A stretch of 64,000 nt of DNA from assembly GCF_000499385.1 (NCBI RefSeq), contig NW_013654102.1, forward strand, positions 69,501 through 133,500, in the 5' to 3' direction. The notes under the pieces were generated by a model. The model was not told the DNA's origin. It did no database searches and saw nothing but the letters and a program-made list of their open reading frames with translations. The DNA is from Eimeria necatrix (Eukaryota; Apicomplexa; Conoidasida; Eucoccidiorida; Eimeriidae). A program made the translations under genes and the position numbers. Shown here one piece after another: positions 33,928 through 49,200 of the stretch. Every line of letters starts with the position of its first letter. The first letter of the stretch is position 1.

Positions 33928-36900
33928 TAACACTTTTGTAGAATATTGTGAATGGCGCGCTATTTACGTCTAATGGTCCGATGCAACCATACGGTGCGTA
34001 TTCCCGAGTATTTTTCAACAGTGCCCAAGTGGGTCGCACCGGATGAAGCTACCACGTAAACGCCACCTAGCTTAATCTGACACTCGCTAGCTGGCCTTAC
34101 ACTTGATATCTCTCTGCCCAGTTGCTGTGTACAAATCACTGTTTAAGCAAAGCAGCCTTGGATTGCGATCATCCTGAAATTTTTACTAAATGCGTAGCCA
34201 TCAGCGTGTCGTAAGCGTAGCGAACAGCCGCACGTCGGATAGTAGCTGTCAAACAGCACATTCTGAGAGTCGTCGGCGTGCCCTTCAGTTGGTAACTCTC
34301 TATCGGGCTTTAGTATACAAACTATGCTCAGAAGAGCAGACGATTTCAGCTGCCTCGTCAAATGGTTATTAGCCTTTTCCACCACATATGATGCCTGCCT
34401 GCGCTGCTCTCCTGCCGTCAACATAAACTCTTTTGCATCTCCAGCGGTAGCTAACTCATGTGTCTCAAGTGACTATGCTAACGCTCTGCCTTTTTCAAGA
34501 ATGTCGTTCCCTTGTGCCGGACATGCTTGTCTAGGGCAAAGCCCGTGAACGCTCGTCTATAATTTTGGCTGTCTCTACCGCTTGCAATTATTCTGTCGGG
34601 TGCTTGTGTGGGATACAGCATTATTCTCAGGCTGTTGTGAATAACAAAGCCTTAATATTTTACTTCTCACTGTGCTCTTTGTACCATTAAATTGCATACC
34701 AGCCGTGGACTCCTTTCCTTGTGATTTTATTCAGATCTTGTACCACGCCTGTTCGAAACGGGCTACGCGAGTTGCAAATGGAACAGCTTCCATGCAAGGT
34801 GAGCCAATGAGGTAGACTTGCAGGCAAATAGGCTTCAAGCTGCCGGCGGTTGTCTGTTCCCATGGTGCCAAAACAAAGTTTCATAATGAGTGGGAATGCT
34901 ATTGTACCGAGCTTATTTCGGTATTTACATAGTGGTGATGCTCAAAACACACTATTGTTGAAAGATCAATTTTGTGAACACCCACTTGCTGATCCAGGCG
35001 GTTATATGCTGACCGAAATATATTCGAGCGTTAGCTGTGTCTCCAACGCTGGAGGCCATTGCTGAAGCCGCGTATCAGACTCTCTCCTTGACAACGTCAA
35101 AAGATCGTCTACGTTTCCTTTGGTTTCTTCTCATCCTTGAAGCGTACGGCTTCCTTTTCATGTTCTTTGCCATTGCTGAGGAGTTTAGGTTTCATCCTAA
35201 GAACTCTGCACTGCGGGAACCCATAAATCCTTTTGGTGCCAGACACTTTGCAGAGGAACGAAGACACCTTTTAAGGGAGCTGCCGGCTTTTAAAATGACG
35301 TGCGGGGCAGTTAAGAGAATCCTGGAAAAGCATTCAGCCGTAAAATCAACCATACTTTGGAAACCAAGCCGTACTGTCTAGTATGGTCACAGCAAGCCTT
35401 CTCTGTGATTTCTGATACTCAGCGAATCTAGAACAGCCTTTTACGAATTAGAAAAACCAGAGAAACCGAGAAGCTCTGCAACTTTCAGAACCCTTGGACC
35501 CTCAACGAACACAGAGTCTCTTCTAGTCCAAGTGTATCCAGCATGGCTGAAGGGCGTGCACATCGTTGTAAGCCTCAGCCTAGTCGTTCTTCCTTACGGC
35601 GAAGCTGAGTTCTATCGCTGCACAGTCTACTTCATTTCGTACTGCCTGTGAACGTTGTTCTGATGTAATGCGCAGCACTAAAATAGGCAGGAATGCTCGT
35701 GCTGCCAAGGGACATGCATGGACTACTGGTGCAGTGCTCGTTCTTTTTTACCATCTACATGAAAATCTCATTGACGCTTCCTCCTCTGAACACAGGAGGA
35801 ACGAGGTCGAGCGCTGAGCCCATACGCTGACTTGTGACATTAGAGGAAACTGGGGAATTGTTGCGCTGTTGCGTGCAACCGCCAATAACGTTACGCTTTG
35901 AAAAAAAGACTCCTGAAGAATCGATTCGAGCATTAACTATCTCCCATGCCAGAAGCACAGTAAGCAATAAGAAGTACAAGCGCACTTAGCGTAAGGAAAT
36001 TAGCGAACCAACCATTTCATCCTTTAAGGAGTCACTGTTAAAATATCCACGTAATATAGCAGGTATGCATAGTTGCTGTATTTTAGTACAAACGCCTCTC
36101 CGTTTTAAAAAACAAGGCCTCGCGAATGCGTTTAAGCGTAACAGTCTCTGCCGTTGGATAAGTCTCTCTCAGCTGACGCCGCCAGACGACTCAAAATGGC
36201 ATTTCTCACAGCACCCGAAGTGTTTACGCTTTCGGCTAAGGTGCTGCAATCCCCGTTTTGCTGGCAAGATGTGCCTTTCATCGACAAATGGAATCTGTTC
36301 CACTGTTGACACCAGTCACTGGTTTCCACGATGTCTTACTGAGATCAACTCTGCTTGCTAGAGCAGGAGCTTCACGGACATTGCATTTCCCGTGCTTACC
36401 CATATTTTATGTGTCGCACTTATGGCATGCGCAGGAAATTTATGCACGTGCTTACAGCTTCTGGTCATCGGTTTACAATCTTGGAGGCTTAGCTCATCGG
36501 TGATATGTTGAAGGTCTCTGTCCACCGATGAAGCTTGAAAAATGTCGTACGGCAGAGAAGGGAGCATATACACTTTTAAGTCTCAAGAAAAAGGGCACAC
36601 GCAAGTTCAAGGCTCCAGACAATCCTGCTAAAGCTCGGTTAGTACAGGCCCTTACATGTGCTCGGCTAAGACCCAATGGAGGTCCTTGAAGTCAAACCAG
36701 CGTGGTTCATGTAGCGTCAGACAAGGGACTGCTCTGCCGCGACATCAGGAATGGCAGGAGTGCTTGAGCATCTGGGCCTTTGGGGATGTGGAAGAACTCT
36801 GGAACTTTCATATATAGTAGATCGTCGCGAATCACTCTCTCTCAAAGGACAGAACGTCTTAAATCGCAGAGTTCTCCTGAGCATATGCCCAACACCGGTA

Positions 36901-39900
36901 CGTCGACCTAGCTCTATCTGTGGATAACTTTCTCACGGGAACAACGCATCTTCTGAAGGAGAATCGGGCTCTAGAGATTTAGAATATTGCAATAGCGAGG
37001 TGCGAGACCCGTACCTCTAAGTGGCACTGAAATGTTATAATAATTGGCCGCGTGAGTAGATGCTCCAACATCAGCAAGTTTCTTTGAGCGGCTGGAAATA
37101 TATTCTCAACTCGTCCCTGGAAGGGATTCAACCATAGCAGTCTGAGCTGCAGGACGGTTTGAGGAGCTCAAAACTTCTCTTGGGGGTTCCGGGGACTAAC
37201 TATTTTTACAGCGGCGGGAAAACTGTGTAGAAAAAGCACGCGACACTCATGAGCTTCTTTTCGCTCTTCCAAAGCCCCTCTACAATGAATATAATCAAGA
37301 AAGAGATTATGTGCGCCATATTGCCATCCTGGTTCGTTGCACTCTCACTTGTATGGGCTGTGAGACAGCATCCAATCGCCGCCATTGATACGCCTTGAGA
37401 TCTCTTGACGAGATCTTGTCCATAACCATTGCGAAGGCTAAAGGAACTAAAGTACTAAGCTACTCCAGCACTTTCCATTATGGCCCGCTTCAGGCTGTTC
37501 TTCTGCTTGCGCCGACATCAAAAGGAACTACAGAAATGGACCGCTGGGACCTACGATCGAGAATACGCATAGGAGCGCAGGAAGCAGCGATGCATGCCGC
37601 TCACTGAACCAACCAGTTCGCAGCGTGGCCGGGCAGGGAGGTGGAAGCATCCGGATACACTGAACCATACCTGTCGCCGGACACGACGTATTTCTGCAGC
37701 GAACGAACATGGAATGACGGTGCTTGGCGTTTTTGAATGCATAAAAGGTGCCCTCAGTGACTAGCTTGGTTTGAGAGCCTAAGCAGACACTCCGGTCGAA
37801 AAAGATAGGAGCTAGCGCAGGCTGAGTTCACTTGCACTTACACTGGACACTTGCCACCTCAGGCAAAGGCCGAGCAGCCGTGACCACTAAAGCTTATCGA
37901 GCTATAGGCAACCTATCGCGTACGCTATCCTGTGCACTCCAGCTAGACGCCAATGCGTACCTATTCGCGATACGCCGATACGCCGTAGCAAAATTGAGAG
38001 GCAGCTTATTCCCGTAGCTAAAACCATTGTTATGCAAGGCATTCCTCACAGTTAGAGACTTGCACCAACGGGTCCTTCCTTTCCTGGTACAATAATGTGC
38101 GTTAAAACATTCTCGGGACTTTCTGACTAACAGTCACGTGAGGACGCGCACTTTGAGCGACATTTGCCCGCCTAGTGTTCCAGAGGCTTTCCACGGAGCT
38201 AGCGAGGTCTAGTTTCGCTCTGCATATGGATGCACTGGAGCAGCATGCTAAGCACAGTTTTCAGGTTGTGCGTTTGGTTTTCTAAAATGCACAAACAGCC
38301 TGATGCTCACGTGAAGCGCCAGAATTGCTGATGTGGAGAGCTCCGGTGAAGGGAAGACCCACATATAGTTCACGATGCCAGGTAAGTCCTGTTTATGAAC
38401 TTATGCTCAACAGGAGACGATGGACTGAATTTTCGTGGTGCTGGCCAATCATCAAGGGTTTTCACGGCCGCTTCCAGAGACTCGGTAGGAGCCAGCAAAA
38501 GTGAATGTTTACTAAACCCAGCATTCATAGAGATTTCTCATCTGCAGGACGCCTAATCGTAAGATATGGACATTCAGCCTAGGCGCGCACATCAAAGTAC
38601 TTTGAGGAAAATCAGGAAGGCCAATAGAGAAAATGACCGCCAGAGAAGGCACTGTAGTGCAAAAGTCCAATGCAGTAGCGCACATCTCAGGAGTTACACA
38701 GACCGTTGGTTCCAGACGGTTTATCTTCGCAAAAAGTTTTTCTTTGAGTTTAACAACTCCACTATGTGAGATGTATGCCACTGTTTCCATGGCGTTGGCA
38801 ATCCCTCTAACCAGGTTCAGACGAGACGCCGTCACTGGAGGTGGAATTTAGTGGACTTATTTCGCACCCAGAAAACGTTTCATGATCACGCAGCTCCTCT
38901 GTGCCCGCATGTTCACATTTGCAACAGACATTCCCCAGGAAAATACATACGATAACTGAACACGTAATGTTGACAATGTGACATACATCCACTTGATGCT
39001 TTAAAGCACTCTTTAGTATTTGCATACTTAATCAACATAATTTGGTTCATTTCACGCTGCAGCTCTGTTCTGCCGTGCCTGATTCATGTTTGACACTGGT
39101 GCGTGTTCTGTCGGTCGCCTCGCACGCTGGACAACGCAGTCGCAAGGAAACCTAAGAATCCTTTCACCCCAAAACAAACCGCTGCCGAATTTGTGCTGTG
39201 TATTTCTGCAATAATTTTCTTCCTGCTAGGCCCTTTTGAGCTCTCAGTTTCTTAGTAATTAGCTTGGCCGCCGACGGAAAAACCTTTTGGTTCGAGTCCA
39301 GTGGTGTCGTAGGCTCGGCATTTGGCAGCCTCCTCCTCACTTCTCTTTTCTTTCATGCTCCTGTAAACGCGCGCTTGAGAGTGACATCGAGTTCAGCTTC
39401 CTGCCGAAGAAAATCTTTTTGTTACAGCGTATTTCGGCATGATGCCAATGATGAAAGAAATACCTCGCTACCTTAACAGCGTAGCTTTCGGAGATTTGCT
39501 GGAAACTCATAGCTGCATCCGCTGCACGCATAGTGACTTTTTTTGAGTATTTAGGGAAGTAGATGCAGCGAGGTAAGGACAGCGCCGTGTCTTTTTAAAC
39601 CAGCCTGAGCGACCCTCACAGCCAGTATGCGTGTGAGCATAAAACTTTGCGTTTCTGTATTCCTGCCAACTTCCAGCAACTTACTCTGCATTATGGCGAC
39701 CTCAATAGGATAATGAGCGATCTGTCGACGGCTGCGGCTCTGATGACGTTTAGCGAAGTATCCCTTTCTCTACAACTTCATCTATGCTCTTTTGGAAGCA
39801 CATAGCTTACGCTCCGAATCGGCAAACATCAGAGCACTGCCTCCTCGCAGCCCACAGCGCTTGCTGAAAGGACATCTCAAATTCGTAGAATCACGGATAA

Positions 39901-42900
39901 TACAAATGTCTCAGCTGGAAGAAGCTTTTCTGCAGTGAGATTCTGTTTGGTTTGTATATAGAACCATCAGCCTGTGCTTCGGCTTGCTGCACTTTCGTGG
40001 TAATATGATTTGTTAAAATTTGTAAGGTTGCAGTTCGCGCCACTTCAAAACGTCATGGAAACAGCTGCCAAAATCGCGTTTGCTCGAATAATTTATGCAG
40101 AGGTGATGCTAACACAATGATAATGATGATGAATATCCGCTGCGAATGAATGGGCCCACGTTGCATCACTGTCGAGATGAACTGCGGATCTGTAGCGTCG
40201 TTGTGTTTAAACATCAACGTAGTTGCAAAATCAATGTCGGACACTTCCAAGCATCCTCTACAGTGTCAAAAGTGCCGGCGATGAAGGCACTTTCGGCATT
40301 TCACTGAATTTCATCCTCAAGCTAAACGTATTCAGAACGGCTCAAAAGACTGAAGAGACATATCGGTGCAACTAACCTAAAAATGACCGTTGCAAGTACC
40401 CTTTTCAAGGGGTTAAATAGTCTCAATCGCGCAGCATGAGATATTCCAGACCTGAATGCACGCGCCTGGTCGCTTTCTGGAACATTTCCCACTGCTTGGT
40501 ATTCTATGTTCGGGCGTTGGAGCACTCATTTTACTCAACGCTGCACTCTAATGATCGCACTACTCCAATTTTTCGAACTACTCTATGTCCATTGCAGCGG
40601 TTATTATCATTTGCATCGCAGTGCACTAGGGTGTTGCGCTCTGTGAACACCACTAGTGTGTCAGCCGCCCTGGGCATCCTTTGATCTGCGTTCTTCTGGT
40701 TATCTACTACTCCTGTGTTAGGTTGAAAGTCATTTTGCAGCATTCGCGTAAAGCTATATTGACGGTTTGTTGCTAGCAGTAAAAGCCAAGTTAAGATGCA
40801 GCTATCCAGAGAATGCGTGTTACGGCGCCTTATGATATCCAACTACAAAGCGTGTAGGGCTCCGTCTGCCCTTCGGAATATATTCCAGGATGCGATCAAT
40901 GGCACTACCCCTTAACGGCGGCTGTTAGCATGTGCTTGGACTGCTAATACGTTCACAGTGCTCGCACGGAATTTCTTATGCTACGCTTAAACAAATGGAA
41001 AGATGGCATCAGACTCCATTCCTCATGCCGAACCTGTTTAAAGTCTTATCCAGAGTCGAGCCGAGAATAAGCTCCTGGGTGGTTCCGCACCGCATCGATT
41101 CTACCGTATAATCCGAGCAATCACAAGGACTTTGAAATTGTTTCAACCTGTTGTGACGAACCAGATGTTCCATGATGCGTCTGGCGCAACTAAATGGAGC
41201 AGTGAGCCTGAGTGATCAACGCGATGCATTACTGGGGTATCTTTTCGTGCGCATTTCTTTTGGCAATTGGGCTGGCCGTTGTCTACTGCATCAATTGGCA
41301 AAGTTCCGTGCAACCTACACGTGGTGCCTTAATTCTAATGCCTTTTGTGTATCATCATGCCGGGATCGCTGCCGGACCGGTAAGAACATACGCCAGCAAT
41401 GGTCTGCATACCCTCCTTTCTTGTCTTTGCAGGTTTCTTGTCCGCTTGCTTGGAGGCTTAACGTACCCCTTATTACCGTGCCCCCTCTCGTGAGTTGTTT
41501 TGTGCGGCTGAGGATTTACTTCGTCAACCGCTTGCCCATGTCGAGCAAAATCTTACGAAAAACGTAGGCTTCCTATTGCTGATGTGTAGCCATAACATGC
41601 GCTCTTCAATCTGTAGTAGCTGCACTAACGCTCAGTATATTCTGTACAGAATATTGAGTTGCTGTGCTGACTGCGGCGCGTCTCCAGAGTTTCACACCGA
41701 AAATGCCTGGCTGTCTGAACACTCCTGAAGGATCCACCCATTTCTCTTTGAACCATCACGACGCTCTTTCTGTACATCATAGTGACATGGTGCACCAGGA
41801 AGAAAGCGGAGTTCTAAGGAGCACTTGATTGGTCAAACTTTGTTTACCCTAATTATATGCATCGTGCTTGCTTTGACATCCCCCCCGACTGTGCAGGCAA
41901 AAATGCTTCACCGTCTGTATGGCACCCGCTGCCTGAAACATTTAAGCAATAGCATTCCATCAAGCAACAGCTCATTGACCATCCCACAACTAAAGGCTGT
42001 ACGCAGGAGTTCTTGCTAGCAAGCATAGACCTCGGTTTACAGAAGGATTATGGAGGCCATGCACGCCTGCACCTGTGTCTCGTCGTGTATACACCTCGAT
42101 TACAGCTCTTCGGCGACGTGCGTGAGAACGCGTTACATGGCAGAAATAACGGGTGTACATTTGTCGCTCACTGTCGGAGACAGATCTCCTTCTGCATCAG
42201 CAAGCAGGTGGTGCATTTTCCATCGACCAGTCTTCAGTAGCGGGAAAAAATCCTAAACTTCTCACACCCTTTTTACTGTGAGCACTAATTGCACGCAAAA
42301 TTTTGTTTTCGTCTTAAAGGGTGATGGAATGCCGGAGAGAGTTAATACCTTTCAACGCATATACAGGAGGCATAACCCTGGCACTTCAGGGGAAATTGAA
42401 TAAGTGATTCAACTCATCATTTACCGGGGCCTCCCGGGAAAAGGGAGCCTTTTGTATTTTCTGCAAAGAAGATATGGTAGTGACAAAACACGTTGGGGAT
42501 GTCACTGTACATGAGCCAAATGGTGTCGAATTTTGCGCGTGCGAGCATTTCAAATATCTCTCCTGAACGTTTTCAAGTGAAGCATCGGATGTTTCAGACA
42601 AGCATTACGCCAATACTTATGCTAGTTTACTCGCTTCTGGAAGGCTATGAAGCACATTGCCGAAAACGATGCTAGTAGAGTCAGGTCGTCCGTGAATGAG
42701 AACTCCTATCAAGACTGTGAGCATTTGGCTGGATGCCGTGTAAAGGGAAGTGCAGATATCCGGCGCTATGCCATGAGTATTCTGCCTTTGGCGTCTAAAT
42801 AACGAATGAACCCGAAAAAAAACGCGCGAGCGCCTCCGGTTTCCATAATTCAGTGGGCGGTTCTCTTTCAACAAACTGGAGTTCTATATGCGACGGCCTC

Positions 42901-45900
42901 GGTATAACGCTGCTGCAGACGGAGTTGTTACAGCTGGCCTTTGTGTTTGAAAGATCAACGTGAGTGGTTGAAATACGCAGTGAGCTCGCCGCTTTGGTGG
43001 AGTCTTTTGGCGGGTGGGAGCCGCAAGCCCATTGTGGCAACAGGCCACATCCCGACTTCTTCACGCGGACTTCCTACTTCACCCTCTAATTATCATCATC
43101 CCCTCGTCCACAGACAAAAGTGTTCTGGCACTTCCTGTCTTCTGTGTACTATCCATAACCTACAGGGTGGATATTTCAGATGATATGAATCGTTCTAAGA
43201 ATTCTACGTGAACATGATATTTCAGCAGAGCTACACGAAAAGCACGGGAAAGTATGAGGCTTGTCCTTTTAACAGTTAGCAGCTCTCGTTTTTTGGGTTA
43301 GCACGTGTGCTGTGTTGGTGCCTTCTCTACGTCGGGCTGTGCAACCTAGTGGATGGGCTCACGTGTGTGGAATACTATTGTCTTGCACAAATTTTATAGA
43401 TGCGTGCATCACTATTAGCAAGGGGACTGTGTAAATCGAATCTTATATGCAGTTGAAACGCCTTTGCCGAGAAGCTACTGGAAAGAAGGCGACTGGCCTT
43501 ACTGCACAGCTGTATGACAGAGAACAATACAAAAAGTGTCAGATCCGGTGGAGGACGCGGGGCCATTTCTATGCCACTACTGTCAGGCAATAGGAAGGGA
43601 ATTAGAGACGATTTGGCTGACACCATACAAGCATGCAGTTAAGCGTTTTAACTGCTATAAACCTGTCTGTAAGGGTCACTACGTCTATCCACACAGACGT
43701 AAAGCACTTCCTTAAGCATGGAATGCCTTCGTGCTGAATTACCTTAGGGTGCGCATCTAATAGAGGTGATCCCCATTCGCGAGTTGAACGAAGAGAATAT
43801 CTGATGAGGTGAACTGCAGGATGCGTACAGGGGGTAACGTGCAAACACATTCTGGTAGACGAAAAAGGAAGATGCCTGCAGGCAAAAGCACGCGCATTAT
43901 AAGTGCTTTCGCGCCTGTCTGCTCCCTTCACTAGTTATAGACGCTGGCAGAATGGCGTTCCTCCACTATGCTTGCGTCTACTGGATTCATGCAGCACTCC
44001 ATGAAAACAGTTTGCTCGACTGAAAAATGTAACATACGAGGGGTGGTTCGGTTCTGCTTAAGCAGCCGATCGCCTTCTCATGAGCTACTCCAGTGCCATG
44101 GTCTGGCTGATGTATGTACAACTAGTAGTACTCCATATGTCCTGGTACATTGCTGTGCGAAGAAGCATTTTAGGAAAGCAAAAGAGAAGAGCAACTCCGA
44201 AATTCATACGTTATTTAGATAATGTAGCGTGCTCCATGGAAGAAAAACCGTAGAAGTCGACGTCGGCTACAGTCTGCAAGCCGGTAGACTGTCGCAGTCA
44301 GAAACATGAGATTCTAAGGAAAAGATCAGTTCGCTTTTGTTCAGTTTAATAGAACTCGAAGGATTTGTGAACTTAGATTAGCCGCTTCCCGGCCGTTTGG
44401 CGACTTCACAGCTGTGGGAACCAGAAGGTCTGCTGATGACTTCAAGACGTTAAAAGCAGCAATGCTGCGTGCGGAGGGAAGCGCGTTCCCTGATCCATAG
44501 TGGTATGTACTGTTGTCCTGATAATGCGAACATTAAGCTATGCTGCTTGTTTTTACTTTATTTACAGTTAGTGTGATGCAGGCTTAAAGAATAGCCGACG
44601 ACAGGACGTTTAATGATAAGCAAAGAGCATGAGAGTCTTGACAGGGAACTTATATGCCTTTGTTAAGCTCATAGCGCAAATGGGAAATCAGGAATATGAG
44701 TAGAAAGTGCCCAGTCTTGGTTTTTGATGCGATCTCACACTAATAAAAACGCCCTATCTGACGTGGCGTTTGCTTCGCCCAAGTGTAATCTAGCAGCTAG
44801 ATAGCTTTCTTGACTGTATATTCTTCCTGACTATCATACAAGGCTTGCAACAGTTAATACTTAAAGCAGTGCTGTGTAGCTTACCAGAGCCGTGGATATG
44901 CACGTCCGGCATGTTATGGCTCACCATGTATCTCTGCTACACAAAAAGGCTCCTGTATCGAAGCGGTTTCGGGGATATATCGCATGAACGGAACAACATT
45001 TGCAAGACTATTGTAGAAGCAAATGCATAGCTTTGGTTAATGCGTTAGTTTGAAAGAGCAAGAGGCATTGGGAGTTTCCCGCATCTTTCAATCTTTCTCT
45101 TGGTTGGCGTTAGGATTGGCTCGTCAGTCCTGATCTTGTCCAGCATATTTTCCATTAATGCTGTCTGAAAATGGCTTCAATGCATTTGGAAATGTTTCGG
45201 AGTCCCTGCCCATTATGTGCTCCGCGCACACAAGGTCCTGTGCAATCTAAAGTGGGTACACTGAAAATTAGTTGCATCCTGCGCTACAGTTGCGCGGATC
45301 CGCTTTCCTGTTTATAAATGCGTTCCACTGATCTCATCGCTTTTCGAATTGTGAGTTTCAAGCTGCCATGAACTCTTGGAAAATTTATGAATATTTTGTC
45401 TCTTCGTCCACTGCATAGGCTTGTAGATATCGCAAATAGCGATGCATGGGCAATACGAGGATAGCGTTCGATTACTCTCAACACACACCAAAGATACTGA
45501 TGGTAGTCGAGATATGAGTGTTTCCGGTGTCTCACCGTCGTTACTGCGTGTTGCTCAAACTAGGAGTGAAAGAGTATAAGTTTTGGAAGAAAGCTGCTCA
45601 TTGCAGCTCTACCGCAGGATGGGGCATATTCTCCATCATAGCTGGTCAAATTGCATACCACCTGTCTCGTGACTCAGCACGTACATTAGAAGTTCCTTTC
45701 ATAGTTTCCATTAAAATGGGTTGAAGCTGAGCCGGCGACTTGTGAAGTGGAACACGAATTGATGCATGTGAATGAATAGGCTAGACAATGGAGAACTTTG
45801 CTTGCTGGGCTTTGGAGTGAGGTGAATGTCTCCCAAAAGAAAAGGAGGAACGTTTGGAGGGAACCTTAACTCCTACAGCACGCCCAAAGCCAGGGACCAA

Positions 45901-45999
45901 CCGTCTTCACTTGCCGAGCTTGACAGCTACCGAGTGTGGCTAGGCATAAGTAGAACATTATCGCATAACCTATACACACTGCACTGAGCTTCCGTTGCA
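33928..45999. other. Twelve-kilobase stretch without a recognised gene
   Basis: Many frames of 60-130 codons occur on both strands, about as expected by chance, and none matches a known family. A few exon-like segments have decent splice sites. One is plus 41224-41379, hydrophobic, ending ccg|gtaaga. Another is plus 35035-35381, with one membrane-like segment FLWFLLILEAYGFLFMFF. They cannot be assembled into a convincing gene. No tRNA, rRNA or long repeat was seen. Confidence 0.45.
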
Positions 46000-46248
46000 T
46001 GCAGGGCGATGACCGATGCGGCGCATCGACCTGCGGCGTAGGGGGGTACACCTATCTCATGATTGGCCGCTCCTTGCTTTCTCCCGCTGGATGTGCTGCT
46101 CGAAAAGCGCCAGGGAGGTACTATGATGACACCATATTCATCATTCTCTCCTTTGGTAGGATTGTCACATGAGGACTCCTCGTCGCTCAGCACCTCCTGA
46201 GCAGCACGTTCAAGCGCGGCAAAATCCGCATCATTTTGAGCGGAACTT
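45996..46248 (-). CDS. Possible internal exon of an unrecognised gene
   Basis: Reading from about 46248 downward, the frame begins after aaatgcgag and gives a hydrophilic, acidic stretch: NDADFAALERAAQEVLSDEE, then a serine- and proline-rich part around VIIVPPWRFSSSTSSGRK. It reaches possible donors near 46040 (ccgcag|gtcgat) or 45990 (tgca|gtgtgt). The composition resembles a disordered protist protein more than random translation. Upstream, a strong acceptor at about 46383 (gcttgtgttttcag) precedes another short open segment. Partner exons are not resolved, so boundaries are approximate. Confidence 0.25.
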
Positions 46249-46249
46249 T

Positions 46250-49200
46250 GTATCGTTGTCTCGCATTTAGTGTTTTATGCGATATTAGAGAAAGAGAAAC
46301 CAGGAAAGCGGTCGAAAGCAACAGTGCAGCGGTCGCTGCTTCAGGCACCGCCACGTGAACCCAGGCAGGAGCTTAGCTCGCTGAAAACACAAGCAAAAGC
46401 ATGCTTCCTGGGGGGGGCTTAGATGGAAGAAAATGGTAAAATACCATTTCGTTGTCATCTGAGCAGTGGACTGCGGCTGTATTTCCAGCAGCTATGCAGC
46501 ATGCAAAGATACAGAACAAGACAACTGCAGAGCTAAGCAACGCTAGGCGCTTAATTTACAATGCCGCAGATAACTAGTGCCAGGCAGCGGTTTCTAACTA
46601 GCGGAAGAACAGTGAACACATTTTCATAGAGATCTAAATGCTACTGCTTTGCTTTCAAAGCTGCTTGTGTAATTCTGTCCGTTGATTGCGTTATTGGTAG
46701 TGGGTGATTAGAAAAACGAGGTAGGAATAAAGAGTCAAAAATAAAATTTAAGTTCCACTGCATGCAACTTGTGACCCAGGGGAGCACCTGCAATGGAACT
46801 GTCGCTGAACTCTTGTTGGCCTGTCAATACTGGCGAAATACCGGGCAAGTGCTAGTGCAACAGCATGATGTGCGGCTGGACAGTGTAGCATGCTTAGAGG
46901 ACATTTTGCGCGCGCAATATCCGACGAGAAAAATGTTGCAGCAAGCATTCATTCGCCTGCAAACAAAGAGGTTTAAGTTTCACCAAATAGTGATCTAGTG
47001 GCTAGTTTAGCTATTTCCATGCTAAACCAAAACCATTTTATGTATGAATCTAGTGTAGCTTTTGAAATAGTAGTAGCAATATGCACCCGACGAGTGTCGG
47101 GAGATGCGGTTCTTTTCGCAAGTCAAACTTTTCACATTGAATCCAAAGGAGACCGGTTGTTCACAAATGCTGAGAGCAACATGTGCCGCTCTATAAGCCG
47201 TAACAATGGCGCTATAGTATAAGGATGCAGAACATAGAAAATCAACCCAACTAAGAAGTTATGAATCGGATGTCGTATATGGACGTAAAGAGAAGTCCAC
47301 CACAAAGCACTAGAACAGGCGACGGTATGCAGCGTTAACAATGTAGCTTCTTGCGAGTAGGACTTGAACAATCCAGAACTTTCTCCTGTATAGAAAGAGA
47401 ACGAAGCACACTAGAGAGCACGTCGAATGTGGTGTCCCTAGAGACGTGACGGGGCTGTTCCTGGTTCATATTATGTTTCAACATAATGCCTGCTAGTCCC
47501 AAATTATGACAGTTCAATTTATGGAACTAAAAATCCATTGAACCGTGTGCACTCCAGGATTGCATGACGCTGTTGAATTATAGTGACCGACTCAGAGCCG
47601 TATAAATGTGCTTCGTTTTGTAAAGCCGAAGAACGCAAATAACTGAATGCTCACATCCACCGTTGGAAGGATTACGTCACAAATGCCTCATATTCTACCA
47701 CTAGACACTGCGCCATATCGTACCCCAAACTAAATATCATCATGCAGAGGGAGCAAAGGAAGACGAAATTTCAGCCACAAGAAGCAAATGGAGACATGCG
47801 TACAGTTGTTCCTATGCGTAGAGGAATATGACGCAGTTTTCAGTTTCTCCATGCTGAAATTTATGTCCTACATATTTTTGTTTGATATTGCTTCAGACGC
47901 AATATCATGCCAACACTAAGCAAACGTTTGTGAGCAAATGGGTATCCATCACAGGATGCACGTAAAGGCATTACGAGGCCAAGAAACGCGAGCGTAGTCT
48001 GCGAATTTTTCCGTATTCTGAAGCGTTTTTAATGCAGCAGCTGCGTCGAAATAGCAGAGCAGCTGGTTAAAAGCATGATGACGGCTTGCGCAACGTGTGA
48101 AGTGTGAACCGCATGTAAATAGTAGAATACCGTAAAAGCGCTACAATTCCTAGAAATCTTTGATATGATCTGCTGTGAGCGTTGTACGAAACTACTGTGT
48201 GTTCTACTCGCACTTCTTCTTGCTGCTCTTCGCCGGACAGCGCGTAGGGACGCCAACCGGACTGCGTGGTGCCTGACCAGCTCAACTATTAGCCAGTTAG
48301 TCTGTCTCTTCGTTGGCTGCCACACACAGGCAACATTTCATATCTCATTCCTGTGTCCCTGTCGCAAAAAAAAACAACTCTGTGACCGTGAATAAACACG
48401 ATCTCACTTAGAACGAAACAAGCAAAAGAGTTCTGCAATCTTTAACCAGCAAGAGAACGAATCCACAGAAAAAAACTTCAGAGCTTCGCTTTCTGAGGTG
48501 TCCACAGAGTAATGAGCACACATACTAGCGAAGCGTGATTAGCTGACATTCGAATCTTGTGCATGATTTTATGGACCTGGAAGAGATCAAACAAATGAAC
48601 TGTGAAATGCTGCAGCCGAAACTTTTGGACAAAGGCTTCAGGTACTGATCAGGACGACACAGCAGTAAACAGCATATAGGCTCTATAGCACCGTTATAAA
48701 AGTGTATGCGTACATCACCTATTGCATTCATCTTTTTAATCCTTTTTACTGTTGATATTTAGCGAGGTTCACGCCGCGGTAAACCGACGGCGCGCAAACA
48801 CTATACCGCCAGTGACACTACTTCGAGAAAGTGCACCTATAATACCTTTATGTCAGCTGAAGAACAGCGAACATACATCGAATAAATACGCCAGGCTAAA
48901 GGCGTTTGTGAAGACTCACATGACTGCCTGATTCTGACAGGCCATACCTTGCGATGCAGTTAAAATATTGCGGAGTTGACACTGTAATGAAAGTAGATTA
49001 TGCGTATGTTCAACGCGTAAACGGAAGAATAACCGTCTAAAAGGTGTTCGGCTTTACATGTAGTACTAGGAAAAATATGTGCTGTAATCCTCGCATACAT
49101 GTGCGCGTTTTCGCTCTTTTTCTTTTATTCAAACACCAGGGAGTCCAACCGCCTAAAATAGTGTATTTTGTTGATACATATGCACGGAAATATACACCTT

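Noticed and set aside
35001..35034. A 34-base GT...AG intron joining 34862-35000 to 35035-35381
   Set aside because: Similar 33-38-base GT...AG joins can be drawn at 22113-22150, 33577-33611 and about 45570. The certain introns (IFT121, SSNA1) are 95-210 bases, so these look like products of over-fitting.
39264..39330. Exact pol III B-box-like string ggttcgagtcc at 39290-39300
   Set aside because: No acceptor stem, D-arm or anticodon arm can be folded around it, and the T-stem is only partly paired. Not a tRNA.
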